From Dokdonia donghaensis DSW-1 (lineage in GTDB: Bacteria > Bacteroidota > Bacteroidia > Flavobacteriales > Flavobacteriaceae), in assembly GCF_001653755.1 (NCBI RefSeq), contig NZ_CP015125.1, positions 1,498,501-1,562,500 on the forward strand: DNA of 64,000 bases, written 5' to 3'. Positions 43,550 through 51,122 of the stretch are shown here, piece after piece (position 1 is the first letter of the stretch; each line of letters starts with the position of its first letter). The translations under genes were made by a program, and so were the position numbers. The notes beneath the pieces were generated by a model that was given only the letters and a program-made list of their open reading frames with translations, was not told where the DNA came from and did not search any database.

Positions 43550-44329
43550 CTACAAGCTTTTTGTGCGCCCTCCATCTACAGGGACATTTATTCCATTAAT
43601 AAATGAAGCAGCTTCACTGGCTAGAAAAACAATCGCATTTGCTACCTCTTCTGGTTTTGCAAAACGTTTTGCTGGTGAAGCGTTTGCCATAGTTTGCGAT
43701 ACCTCTTCTATAGATTTTCCAGTCTTTTTTGCCTTGTTTTCTATAATCTCAGAGAGTCTACCCGTAGCTGTTGCACCAGGAAGCACGTTGTTTACGGTAA
43801 TGCCGTATTGCCCTAGCTCATTTGCCATAGTTTTACTCCAGTTTGCCACGGCACCACGTATCGTATTACTCACGCCTAGACCATCTAGCGGTTGCTTTAC
43901 AGAGGTGGAGATCACATTAATAATACGCCCATATCCTTCGGCTTTCATTCCTGGGAGTACGGTTTGTGTTAATAAATGATTAGTTTGTAGGTGTTGTGTA
44001 AACGCTTTCGCGAAAGCGGTAACATCTGCATCCACAATTGGTCCACCTGGAGGGCCACCTGTGTTGTTGATTAATATGTGATATACATTGCCCGTTACCG
44101 AAACAGCAGCTGCCACCTCCTGCGGATTTGTAAAATCTGCCACCACATAGCTGTGTTTTTGTGAGCCGTTATTAGGTAACTGTGAGATAACGTTTTTGAG
44201 CTTTTCTTCTGTACGCGCCGCTAGGGTTACGTTTGCACCTTCTTCTGCCAGCCCCATAGCGGTTGCTAGTCCGATTCCTGCTGTAGAGCCACAGACAAGG
44301 GCATTTTTATTAGTTAGATTTAGTTTCAT
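43550..44329 (-). CDS. SDR-family oxidoreductase with altered active site
   Basis: 259 aa from ATG 44329 (MKLNLTNKNALV); a longer frame to 44368 is rejected because its extra residues do not fit the family. The cofactor motif is CGSTAGIGLA (near 14-23) and the NNxG-type motif is ILINNTGGPPGG. The expected catalytic YxxxK is replaced by VSNTIR (Val and Arg), so normal SDR chemistry is doubtful. Some relatives share this change. AFAKA inside the protein comes from the 14-bp palindrome. It lies between the ALDH gene and DUF1648. Confidence 0.83.
   Translation of the reverse strand: MKLNLTNKNALVCGSTAGIGLATAMGLAEEGANVTLAARTEEKLKNVISQLPNNGSQKHSYVVADFTNPQEVAAAVSVTGNVYHILINNTGGPPGGPIVDADVTAFAKAFTQHLQTNHLLTQTVLPGMKAEGYGRIINVISTSVKQPLDGLGVSNTIRGAVANWSKTMANELGQYGITVNNVLPGATATGRLSEIIENKAKKTGKSIEEVSQTMANASPAKRFAKPEEVANAIVFLASEAASFINGINVPVDGGRTKSL
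44004..44017. repeat. 14-bp palindrome copy 17 (inside SDR gene)
   Basis: Exact GCTTTCGCGAAAGC, read on the minus strand as AFAKA. Confidence 0.95.
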
Positions 44330-44386
44330 AATATGTGTTTGCGAGCGTAGCGAAGTAATCTTAGTCACTCGCGCTCTTATTATTTC

Positions 44387-45829
44387 CTAATTATATTTTA
44401 TACAAACATTCTTTGCTTCGGTAAAAAAACGGAGCGCTTCAAAGCCGCCTTCACGACCTACTCCGCTTGCTTTGACTCCGCCAAAGGGTGTGCGCAAATC
44501 TCTATTCATCCACGTATTCACCCAGACAATACCAGATTCAAGTGCATTGCTTAAACGCATTGTTCTGTCAAGTTGCTGAGTCCAAACCGTTGCAGAGAGT
44601 CCGTATTTTGTTCCGTTTGCTAGTGCAAGGGCTTCTTCTTCGGTGTCAAAAGGCATTATAGTGACTACTGGTCCAAAAATCTCTTCTTGGTTAAGTTTGC
44701 AGTCATTACTGTCCACCTCAATAACCGTAGGTTCTAAGTAATAGCCATTCTCATATCCTGCAACGGATACTCGTTTACCACCATAAAGAACAGTGCCTCC
44801 GTAAGCCTGTGCGTTATTAATGTAGTCTTCTACTTTCTCAAGATGTGATTTTGAAACGAGTGCTCCTAGGTTTGTTTTCTCTTGTGATGGATGACCCACA
44901 ACTAACTCCTTGACTTTTGAAATGAAATCACTTTTAAATCGGTCATAAATAGATCGCTCTACAAAAATGCGACTTCCACAGAGGCAAATTTGCCCTTGAT
45001 TTGCAAAGGAGCTTCTTACGGTTGTAGCAAGCATATCCTCATAATTACAATCGGCAAAAATGAGGTTTGGGTTTTTGCCACCTAGTTCTAGCGAGAGTTT
45101 TTTAAACATAGGTGCACACGTCTTTGCGAGATGCGCTCCCGTTTTTGTACCTCCCGTAAAACTTATCGCCTTGATATCTTTATGTTCTAAAATAGCTTGT
45201 CCCGTTGTGTGCCCCAGCCCGTGTACAATATTGAGAACACCTGGAGGAAGTCCAGCCTCTGTACAAATCTCACCTAGAAGGTAAGCCGTCATAGGAGTGA
45301 CTTCACTAGGTTTTGCAATCACACAATTACCAGCGGCTAATGCCGGAGCGATTTTCCAGGTAAAGAGATATAGCGGTAAATTCCACGGACTTATGCACCC
45401 TACAACGCCTATGGGTTTACGCAGGGTAAAATTCATTGCGTTCAGCCCCACACTCTCGTGACTCTCTGCCGAAAACTGAGTAATAGCATTTGCAAAAAAT
45501 CGAAAGTTACTCGCCGCCCTCGGGATGTCTACAGCCATTGCTAGTGACACTGGTTTCCCATTATCCCGACTTTCGGCTTGAGCAAGTTCTTCAAGTCTAG
45601 CTTCAATGCCACTTGCAATGTTCATCAAGATGCGACTGCGCTCATCAAGTGTGGTGCCGGACCAATGCGGGAATGCCGCTTTCGCGAAAGCGGTAGCCTC
45701 CTCAATATCTTGCGCACTACTATTAGGAATCTGCCCATATACCTTACCAGAAGCTGGCTCATAATTATCTAACCAATCATTTGATGCTGGGTTTGTGTAG
45801 TTGCCGTTTATGTAGTTTTTGATGTTCAT
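44387..45829 (-). CDS. Aldehyde dehydrogenase, probable 2-aminomuconic semialdehyde dehydrogenase
   Basis: 480 aa, full-length ALDH. The NAD-binding region contains SPWNLPLYLFTWKIAPALAAG, the catalytic Glu is in LELGGKNP and the nucleophile Cys in NQGQICLCGSRIFV. In this setting the likely substrate is 2-aminomuconate 6-semialdehyde, which it oxidises to 2-aminomuconate after ACMSD. The N-terminal EATAFAKA segment near residue 46 comes from the 14-bp palindrome. The gene is separated from the upstream RidA-type gene by a GIY-YIG gene and repeats. Confidence 0.9.
   Translation of the reverse strand: MNIKNYINGNYTNPASNDWLDNYEPASGKVYGQIPNSSAQDIEEATAFAKAAFPHWSGTTLDERSRILMNIASGIEARLEELAQAESRDNGKPVSLAMAVDIPRAASNFRFFANAITQFSAESHESVGLNAMNFTLRKPIGVVGCISPWNLPLYLFTWKIAPALAAGNCVIAKPSEVTPMTAYLLGEICTEAGLPPGVLNIVHGLGHTTGQAILEHKDIKAISFTGGTKTGAHLAKTCAPMFKKLSLELGGKNPNLIFADCNYEDMLATTVRSSFANQGQICLCGSRIFVERSIYDRFKSDFISKVKELVVGHPSQEKTNLGALVSKSHLEKVEDYINNAQAYGGTVLYGGKRVSVAGYENGYYLEPTVIEVDSNDCKLNQEEIFGPVVTIMPFDTEEEALALANGTKYGLSATVWTQQLDRTMRLSNALESGIVWVNTWMNRDLRTPFGGVKASGVGREGGFEALRFFTEAKNVCIKYN
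45678..45691. repeat. 14-bp palindrome copy 18 (inside ALDH gene)
   Basis: Exact GCTTTCGCGAAAGC, read on the minus strand as AFAKA. Confidence 0.95.
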
Positions 45830-45867
45830 TATCTTCTTTTATCAGTTCGATCTCTACATTTTTCTCC

Positions 45868-45972
45868 TGTCAGTTCGAGCGCAGTCGAGTTTTCTTTGTC
45901 AGTTCGAGCGCAGTCGAGAACTAATTCTTGTTCTGGCTCTGAATTTCTTTTGTCAGTTCGAGCGCAGTCGAG
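45868..45972 (+). repeat. REP-like array, left (three copies of a 22-bp unit)
   Basis: Units with core TTCGAGCGCAGTCGAG, preceded by TGTCAG, are at 45868-45889, 45897-45918 and 45951-45972. A degenerate partial unit is at 45841-45850. TCGA-GCGCAG-TCGA can form a small hairpin. The last copy ends 2 bp before the stop codon of the GIY-YIG gene. Confidence 0.9.
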
Positions 45973-45974
45973 AA

Positions 45975-46292
45975 CTATCTGTCAGGATTATATTTAAAAT
46001 GACTTGCATTCCTACCTTCCGCTAAAGCCTGAATCATATCGTAATCTTCAGATGCGAGAGCCAATTTCTTTTTTGAACTCCATTTTTTGAGCTTCTTTTC
46101 AAAGGCAATTGCTTGCTCTATATCATTAAACACTTCGTGCCAAATCAATATATCTGGGCGACGCTTGTAGGTGAAGCTACTCTTATTTCGTCCTTGTTGA
46201 TGTTCTTCATAACGTCTCGCTATATCATTTGTAACACCTGTGTAAATCAGGTTGTCATTGCATTTGAGCATATAGACGTAATAGGTTTTCAT
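45975..46292 (-). CDS. GIY-YIG nuclease-domain protein (YhbQ/UPF0213-like)
   Basis: 105 aa from ATG 46292 (MKTYYVYMLKCNDN). The long frame to 46403 only reads through the repeat array, so I reject that start. The GIY-YIG core is present: YVYMLKCNDN, LIYTGVTNDIARRYEEHQQG with the conserved Tyr and Arg, and the catalytic Glu in AIAFEKKLKKWSSKKK. It probably cuts DNA. It interrupts a kynurenine-type operon and is bracketed by inverted REP-like repeats, its stop codon touching the left array. Confidence 0.88.
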   Translation of the reverse strand: MKTYYVYMLKCNDNLIYTGVTNDIARRYEEHQQGRNKSSFTYKRRPDILIWHEVFNDIEQAIAFEKKLKKWSSKKKLALASEDYDMIQALAEGRNASHFKYNPDR

Positions 46293-46312
46293 TAGGTTAG
46301 GTTCATTGAGTT

Positions 46313-46386
46313 CTCGACTGCGCTCGAACGGACATCTTCTCGACTGCGCTCGAACGGACATCTTCTCGACTACGCTCGAAGGGACA
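46313..46386 (-). repeat. REP-like array, right (three copies, inverted)
   Basis: CTCGACTGCGCTCGAA, the complement of the left core, occurs at 46313-46334, 46339-46360 and, with changes, 46365-46386, at an exact 26-bp period. Next to the core the sequence is CGGACA, complement TGTCCG; the left copies have TGTCAG. Confidence 0.9.
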
Positions 46387-46392
46387 TTGCTT

Positions 46393-46845
46393 CTATTTTT
46401 CAATCGGCTTATAAGCCATCACCTTAATCTCAACCACCAGATGCGGATGTGGTAGCTGGTGTACGGCTACGGTGGTTCTTGCAGGGCCGGTTTCTTTATT
46501 AAAAAACGCTCCGTAGGCTTCGTTGTAACCGCCAAAATCATTCATATTTACAAGGAATGACGTTACATCTACCACATCTTCCATCGTTGCATCTGCCGTG
46601 GCGAGTGTTTTCTTTATGTTTTCTAGTACGGCTGTGGTTTGCTCTTTGATATCAAGGTGCATTGTGCCCATCTCGTCTATCACGTGCACGCCGGCAAAGG
46701 TATTGTCTGCCTTGCGGCTGCTAGTGCCCGAGACAAATAGAAAGTCTCCAGCTCTTTTAATATGAGGATAAGCTCCTCTAGGTGTCACTTTCTTTTCATT
46801 AAAAGGATCGCCTTGTAAACGTAGGTCTAAATCTTTATCACTCAT
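46393..46845 (-). CDS. RidA-family deaminase, probable 2-aminomuconate deaminase
   Basis: 150 aa, RidA/YjgF fold: FLFVSGTSSRKADNTFAG near 37-54 and GPARTTVAVHQLPHPHLVVEIKVMAYK near the C-terminus (shown as GPARTTVAVHQLP and VVEIKVMAYK) with the conserved Arg of the trimer active site. In 2-nitrobenzoate and tryptophan meta-cleavage operons such proteins deaminate 2-aminomuconate to 4-oxalocrotonate. Position between ALDH and KMO genes supports this over the general imine deaminase role. Confidence 0.85.
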   Translation of the reverse strand: MSDKDLDLRLQGDPFNEKKVTPRGAYPHIKRAGDFLFVSGTSSRKADNTFAGVHVIDEMGTMHLDIKEQTTAVLENIKKTLATADATMEDVVDVTSFLVNMNDFGGYNEAYGAFFNKETGPARTTVAVHQLPHPHLVVEIKVMAYKPIEK

Positions 46846-46860
46846 AGGTATATGATTTTG

Positions 46861-48261
46861 TTATATATTTCCGGCTATGGCATCGTCGTGCAAGATGTCT
46901 TCTGTAGCCTGTTGTACTTTTTTTAATTTCGCTTTAAGCGAAAGAGAATCTGGTAGCAATCCGTCATCCAGTAGGTTTAAAATAGCCTTGTTTTGTGCTC
47001 TACCGCGCGTCATTGCCTCTTTATATCCTATCGCCTCGTTAAAAGTTACTAAACTATATTTTGAGTAATACTCCGTAGGAAATTCTTTCTCAAATTGTGT
47101 TTCGAGCTTTCTCTTTTCTTGAAACATAGGGTGAGCCGTGTGTTCTTTCATCTCGTGAAAGTTATCTACTGCCAGGTTTGCAATGGCATCTGTATCTGGT
47201 TTTCTGGTTTTTTCAAATTCTTTGAAAACCTTCTCCCATCCTTGATCACTAAATGCATCTAGCATCTCGTCAAAAACTACCACATCTTCAAAACTAGCAT
47301 TCATCCCTTGCCCATAAAATGGAACAATGGCGTGTGCCGCATCTCCTAGAATGCACGTTTTTCCAAAAGCACTCCACGGGTGGCATTTTATAGTGCCTAG
47401 CGGCCCTACAGGATTTTCTTCATATTCTTTTACCAGTTCTGGCATCATAGGGATAGCGTCTGGAAACTGTCTTGTAAAGAATTCTGTAATTGCAGCTGGG
47501 CTGTCTAGTGATGCAAAACTATCTGGTGCATCTTTATAATCTATAAATAGCGTTACGGTAAAACTCCCATCTAGGTTAGGCAAAGCAATGATCATATCTC
47601 GACCACGTGGCCAGATGTGTAAGGCATTTTTTTCGGTGCGGTATCCGCCATTTTCGGCAGGAGGGAAGGTAAGTTCCTTATAACCGTGACCTAAGTAATC
47701 TTGCGAGAAGCTGAATAAAAAGTCGCGACTCATATACATACTCTTACGCACTGCAGATCCTGCACCATCTGCTCCTAGAATAATATCTGCAGTGATGGTT
47801 TGCTCTTCTTTTGTGTGATAATCTGTAAAGGTTGCCGTAGCATTTTTAAGATCAACGTTTGTGCACGCCTGGTTGAAGTGTACTTGTAAGGTATCATACT
47901 CATCTGCCGCATTGAGTAGCATAATGTTGAGGTCTGTACGTGAGATAGAATTTATATACTCATCTGTACGTCCAGAATACGGACTAAAAAGCGTGTTACT
48001 TTCTTTGTCGTGCAACATTCTTCCATTCATAGGGATGCACAAATCTTTTACTCGATCTTCTAGGCCTACAAGGCGTATTCCTTTTAAACCTCTGTCTGAT
48101 AAAGCGAGGTTGATACTTCTTCCAGCATCTTGATGTACGGCTCTTAGGTCTGGACGCTTTTCCATCAAGGTGATTTTATAACCACGTTGTGCCATACGTA
48201 ATGCTAGAAGCGAACCGCAAAGGCCTGCGCCTATAATGAGTATGTGTTCTTGTTTTGCCAT
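46861..48261 (-). CDS. kmo: Kynurenine 3-monooxygenase
   Basis: 466 aa, FAD-dependent aromatic hydroxylase. The dinucleotide motif is LIIGAGLCGSLLALRMAQRG near 7-26, the second FAD motif is CILGDAAHAIVPFYGQGMNA near 300 (one 20-residue stretch), and a C-terminal membrane-type tail is replaced by a soluble one. It hydroxylates L-kynurenine to 3-hydroxykynurenine with NADPH and O2. Kynureninase is encoded upstream, so the step order fits. Confidence 0.93.
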   Translation of the reverse strand: MAKQEHILIIGAGLCGSLLALRMAQRGYKITLMEKRPDLRAVHQDAGRSINLALSDRGLKGIRLVGLEDRVKDLCIPMNGRMLHDKESNTLFSPYSGRTDEYINSISRTDLNIMLLNAADEYDTLQVHFNQACTNVDLKNATATFTDYHTKEEQTITADIILGADGAGSAVRKSMYMSRDFLFSFSQDYLGHGYKELTFPPAENGGYRTEKNALHIWPRGRDMIIALPNLDGSFTVTLFIDYKDAPDSFASLDSPAAITEFFTRQFPDAIPMMPELVKEYEENPVGPLGTIKCHPWSAFGKTCILGDAAHAIVPFYGQGMNASFEDVVVFDEMLDAFSDQGWEKVFKEFEKTRKPDTDAIANLAVDNFHEMKEHTAHPMFQEKRKLETQFEKEFPTEYYSKYSLVTFNEAIGYKEAMTRGRAQNKAILNLLDDGLLPDSLSLKAKLKKVQQATEDILHDDAIAGNI

Positions 48262-48310
48262 ATAATATTGTGAGTACTAGCGCGATTTCTCAGTTAGTAC
48301 TGTTTGAATT

Positions 48311-48928
48311 TTATTTATTTCTCAAGCACTCCATTTCATCTGCGACGGCTTTGTCGTTTGGAGTTCCATTTTCGCGTAAGCTAGATACTACAGCAGCGTG
48401 ATTTTTATCGTTTCTGTTTTGTGACATCTTTTTTACAGCTTCAATGCTCGTAATTTCAATCTCAAATGCCACGACGCCGTTTATTTGTCGCAATGTTTTT
48501 TCAGAAAGCGCATCCATATCGATAGGATTTTTTTGCGGAGCTTCATACTTATCCATCAATGCTTTGATGGATTTATAAGTGCCTTCCTTATCTAGTAAAC
48601 TTACATTACCTCTCACTTGTACGGCCGTATAGTTCCAGGTGGATACTTCTTCAAAATCGTACCAACTAGCCGAAATATAACTGTGAGGTCCATTAAAAAT
48701 ACAGAGCGCCTCTGCGCCATTGTTGAGATGAGCAACTTGCTCATTCATTTTTGAGATGTGTGCGTGTATGATTTCGGTGCCGTCTGGGCGTTTTGATAAT
48801 TCTAGAGGGATATGTGTCGCACACGATTTTCCGTCAAGATTTGTGACAAGAATCCCAAAAGCATTTTCTTTTAAGAAACTGCGTATCTCCTCTGGGTCTT
48901 CGTTTTTATAAATATCAGGAATGTACAT
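48311..48928 (-). CDS. PaiB-type FMN-binding protein
   Basis: 205 aa, matching FMN-binding negative transcriptional regulators related to PaiB (MYIPDIYKNEDPEEIRSFL at the start, LCIFNGPHSYISASWY in the middle). The fold is a flavin split barrel. No DNA-binding domain is visible, so the name regulator is a family label. Its ATG overlaps the kynureninase stop by one base (TAATG), so it is co-translated with kynU. A role in the pathway is unproven. Confidence 0.87.
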   Translation of the reverse strand: MYIPDIYKNEDPEEIRSFLKENAFGILVTNLDGKSCATHIPLELSKRPDGTEIIHAHISKMNEQVAHLNNGAEALCIFNGPHSYISASWYDFEEVSTWNYTAVQVRGNVSLLDKEGTYKSIKALMDKYEAPQKNPIDMDALSEKTLRQINGVVAFEIEITSIEAVKKMSQNRNDKNHAAVVSSLRENGTPNDKAVADEMECLRNK

Positions 48929-50190
48929 TAGAGTATCTTCTTAAGTCGTTCTACCATTTCATAAACATCTTCAAAATTATTGTAGAGCGGTGCTGGAGCC
49001 ACGCGTATTACATCTGGCTCACGCCAGTCTGAGATGACTCCTGCTTCGGTGAGTTTTTTGTGTAAACTTTTGTCGGCATTTTTTACTTGAATACTTAGTT
49101 GACACCCACGTTGCGATGAATCGCTTGGTGTGATGATAGCGATGTGCTCATTGTTGAGTTCGTTTACTAAGAACTCTAGATAGCCTGTGAGTTTTTCAGA
49201 TTTTGCGCGTATGTTGCTCATACCAGCTTCCTCAAAAATATCTAAGCTCGCCTTTACTGCTGCCATACTAAGGATAGGAGGATTTGATAATTGCCAACCT
49301 TCGGCAGTAGGGATTGGGTCAAAGCCTTTACGCATATTAAAGCGTGTGTCTTTGTTTTGTCCCCACCAGCCTGTAAAGCGCTGTATGTTTTTATCTGTAT
49401 GATGGCGCTCGTGTACAAAGCATCCCCCTAGACTTCCTGGGCCGCTGTTGAGGTATTTATACGTGCACCACACGGCAAAATCTGCACCGCTCTCGTGTAA
49501 GTCTGGCATAATATTACCCACGCCGTGTGCAAGGTCAAAGCCTACTTTGCTGCCGTTGTTGTGACCTAAATCAGTGATTTTTTTAATAGGGTAGCACTGT
49601 CCAGAATAATAGTTTGTGTTACCAATTAAAAGAAGCGCAACGCTGTCGCCGTGTTCTTTTACAAGTGTTTCTAGGTCTTCATAACGGCATAATTCTTCTC
49701 CTTCTCGAGGTTGCCATAGTATAAGGCTCGTCTCTGGATCATACCCACGCTGGTGTATCTGACTTTCTACCGCATACTTATCTGATGGAAAAGCATCACT
49801 TTCTATAATAATTTTATGACGTGATGGCGTAGGATTATAAAACGACACCATCATTAAGTGAAGGTTTGTCGTGAGCGTATTCATTATCACTACTTCGCTT
49901 GGTTTTGCACCTACAATGTGTGCCATAGGTTTTGCGAGTTCCTCGTGATAAGACATCCACGGAGTTTCTTCTTTAAAATGCCCTTCAACACCCAGATCTG
50001 CCCAGTCATTGAGTTCTTGCTCGATGTATTGTGCGACAGATTTTGGCTGACAGCCTAGACTGTTTCCGCAGAGGTAGATAAGTTCGTTACCCTCTTTGTC
50101 TACGGGTATGTAGAAGTGATTTCGGTACTCTTTAAGGGGATCTTTTTCGTCTTGCGCTTTCGCGAAAGCGAGATTATTTTCATACACCAT
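48928..50190 (-). CDS. kynU: Kynureninase
   Basis: A 420-aa PLP enzyme that cleaves 3-hydroxykynurenine to 3-hydroxyanthranilate and alanine. Features: LCGNSLGCQPKSV near the start, FDLAHGVGN with a PLP Asp and the Schiff-base Lys in WCTYKYLNSGPG. Palindrome-derived AFAKA is at about residues 8-12. First gene of the operon. The pathway next requires 3-hydroxyanthranilate 3,4-dioxygenase, which I do not find in this window. Confidence 0.94.
   Translation of the reverse strand: MVYENNLAFAKAQDEKDPLKEYRNHFYIPVDKEGNELIYLCGNSLGCQPKSVAQYIEQELNDWADLGVEGHFKEETPWMSYHEELAKPMAHIVGAKPSEVVIMNTLTTNLHLMMVSFYNPTPSRHKIIIESDAFPSDKYAVESQIHQRGYDPETSLILWQPREGEELCRYEDLETLVKEHGDSVALLLIGNTNYYSGQCYPIKKITDLGHNNGSKVGFDLAHGVGNIMPDLHESGADFAVWCTYKYLNSGPGSLGGCFVHERHHTDKNIQRFTGWWGQNKDTRFNMRKGFDPIPTAEGWQLSNPPILSMAAVKASLDIFEEAGMSNIRAKSEKLTGYLEFLVNELNNEHIAIITPSDSSQRGCQLSIQVKNADKSLHKKLTEAGVISDWREPDVIRVAPAPLYNNFEDVYEMVERLKKIL
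50156..50169. repeat. 14-bp palindrome copy 19 (5' end of kynU)
   Basis: Exact GCTTTCGCGAAAGC, read on the minus strand as AFAKA close to the N-terminus. Confidence 0.95.
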
Positions 50191-50344
50191 ATATGCTGTT
50201 TTCTTGAAGAACTGTTGCTTGTCTAAAAATAATGATTTTAAGGGAGAAAATGCCTTACCAAGCTTATGAAGCAGCGCAAAAGTTCAGCACATTTAAATTA
50301 TAATATGTAACTGAGTTTTTCTTACGTTGAGAGAGGATGTTATT

Positions 50345-50352
50345 TATATTTG
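50345..50352 (+). promoter_or_regulatory. -7 box (TATATTTG) for the outer membrane protein gene
   Basis: Matches TAnnTTTG, 23 bp before ATG 50376. The upstream TTG at 50327-50329 is only 15 bp away, a little short. Confidence 0.5.
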
Positions 50353-50375
50353 TGGACCATTTAATAATAAACTTT

Positions 50376-50999
50376 ATGAAAAAACTAGTTGTACTACTTT
50401 TACTAATTGCAGGTTGCTACACACAGGTTACTGCACAAGAAAAAGAAAAATTTAGATTTGATATACGCCTAGGTTATGCTGCGGGTAATGAATATGGAGA
50501 TGGTGTTTTGTTTAATCTGGAGCCTAAATGGTCTATAGATGAAAAGATAAATGTAGGTTTTAGAATAGGTGGTGCGGCACTTGCCGAGTTAACAAATCCT
50601 TCTAATGAAATTGACGCTTTTGAAACAGATGTCGTTACTGTTTATGGATCATACTTAGGTACAATAGATTATTACTTTTACCATAAAGATGGGTCACCTT
50701 TTGCAGTATTTGGTGGTGCTGGGATAGGATATGTTTCTAGTGCAAACGTTATTGCCGATTTTGATGAATATGACGATGCAAATAATATTGAAACCGATAA
50801 TGGTCTAGGTGGGATGTTGCGAGTAGGTTTTGACTACTTTAAGTTTAGACTTGCTGCAGAGTATAATTTTGCGCCAGAAGGTCAATTACGTGACCTTAAT
50901 AATAATGAGTTTGGTGCTGTAAAGAATGGGTACTTTGGTGTCTCTTTAGGGTTTTATTTTGGTGGTGGAAAATGGAAAAATGTAACAGTTCAAGAGTAA
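50376..50999 (+). CDS. Outer membrane beta-barrel protein
   Basis: 207 aa from ATG 50376 (MKKLVVLLLLIAGCYTQV); the longer frame from 50337 runs across the promoter and is rejected. A signal peptide ends at about TAQEK. Alternating strands with DIRLGYAAGNEYGD, FRIGGAALAEL, FAVFGGAGIGYVSS and a final FGVSLGFYFGG suggest a small 8-strand OmpX/OmpW-like barrel. No more precise function can be given. A terminator follows. Confidence 0.75.
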   Translation: MKKLVVLLLLIAGCYTQVTAQEKEKFRFDIRLGYAAGNEYGDGVLFNLEPKWSIDEKINVGFRIGGAALAELTNPSNEIDAFETDVVTVYGSYLGTIDYYFYHKDGSPFAVFGGAGIGYVSSANVIADFDEYDDANNIETDNGLGGMLRVGFDYFKFRLAAEYNFAPEGQLRDLNNNEFGAVKNGYFGVSLGFYFGGGKWKNVTVQE

Positions 51000-51020
51000 A
51001 TATTACTGACATACTATAAT

Positions 51021-51052
51021 AAAAAGGTCTCTCAATATGGGAGACCTTTTTA
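51021..51052. terminator. Terminator between OMP and MFS genes
   Basis: AAAAAGGTCTC and GAGACCTTTTT form an 11-bp stem with a 9-nt loop and T run. Confidence 0.85.
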
Positions 51053-51110
51053 TTATAAAACGTTTGCGTACAAATTCTTGCGCTATTGTGGTTTGAGTTA
51101 TAAGATGATT

Positions 51111-51118
51111 TACTTTTG
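51111..51118 (+). promoter_or_regulatory. -7 box (TACTTTTG) for the MFS gene
   Basis: TACTTTTG ends 4 bp before the ATG; a TTG at 51086-51088 is 22 bp upstream as possible -33 element. A start at or near the ATG is implied. Confidence 0.5.
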
Positions 51119-51122
51119 AGAG

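Noticed and set aside
45819..46025. A plus-strand ORF and the N-terminal extension of the GIY-YIG frame with FERSRE-type peptides
   Set aside because: They are translations of the REP-like repeat units and not real protein ends.
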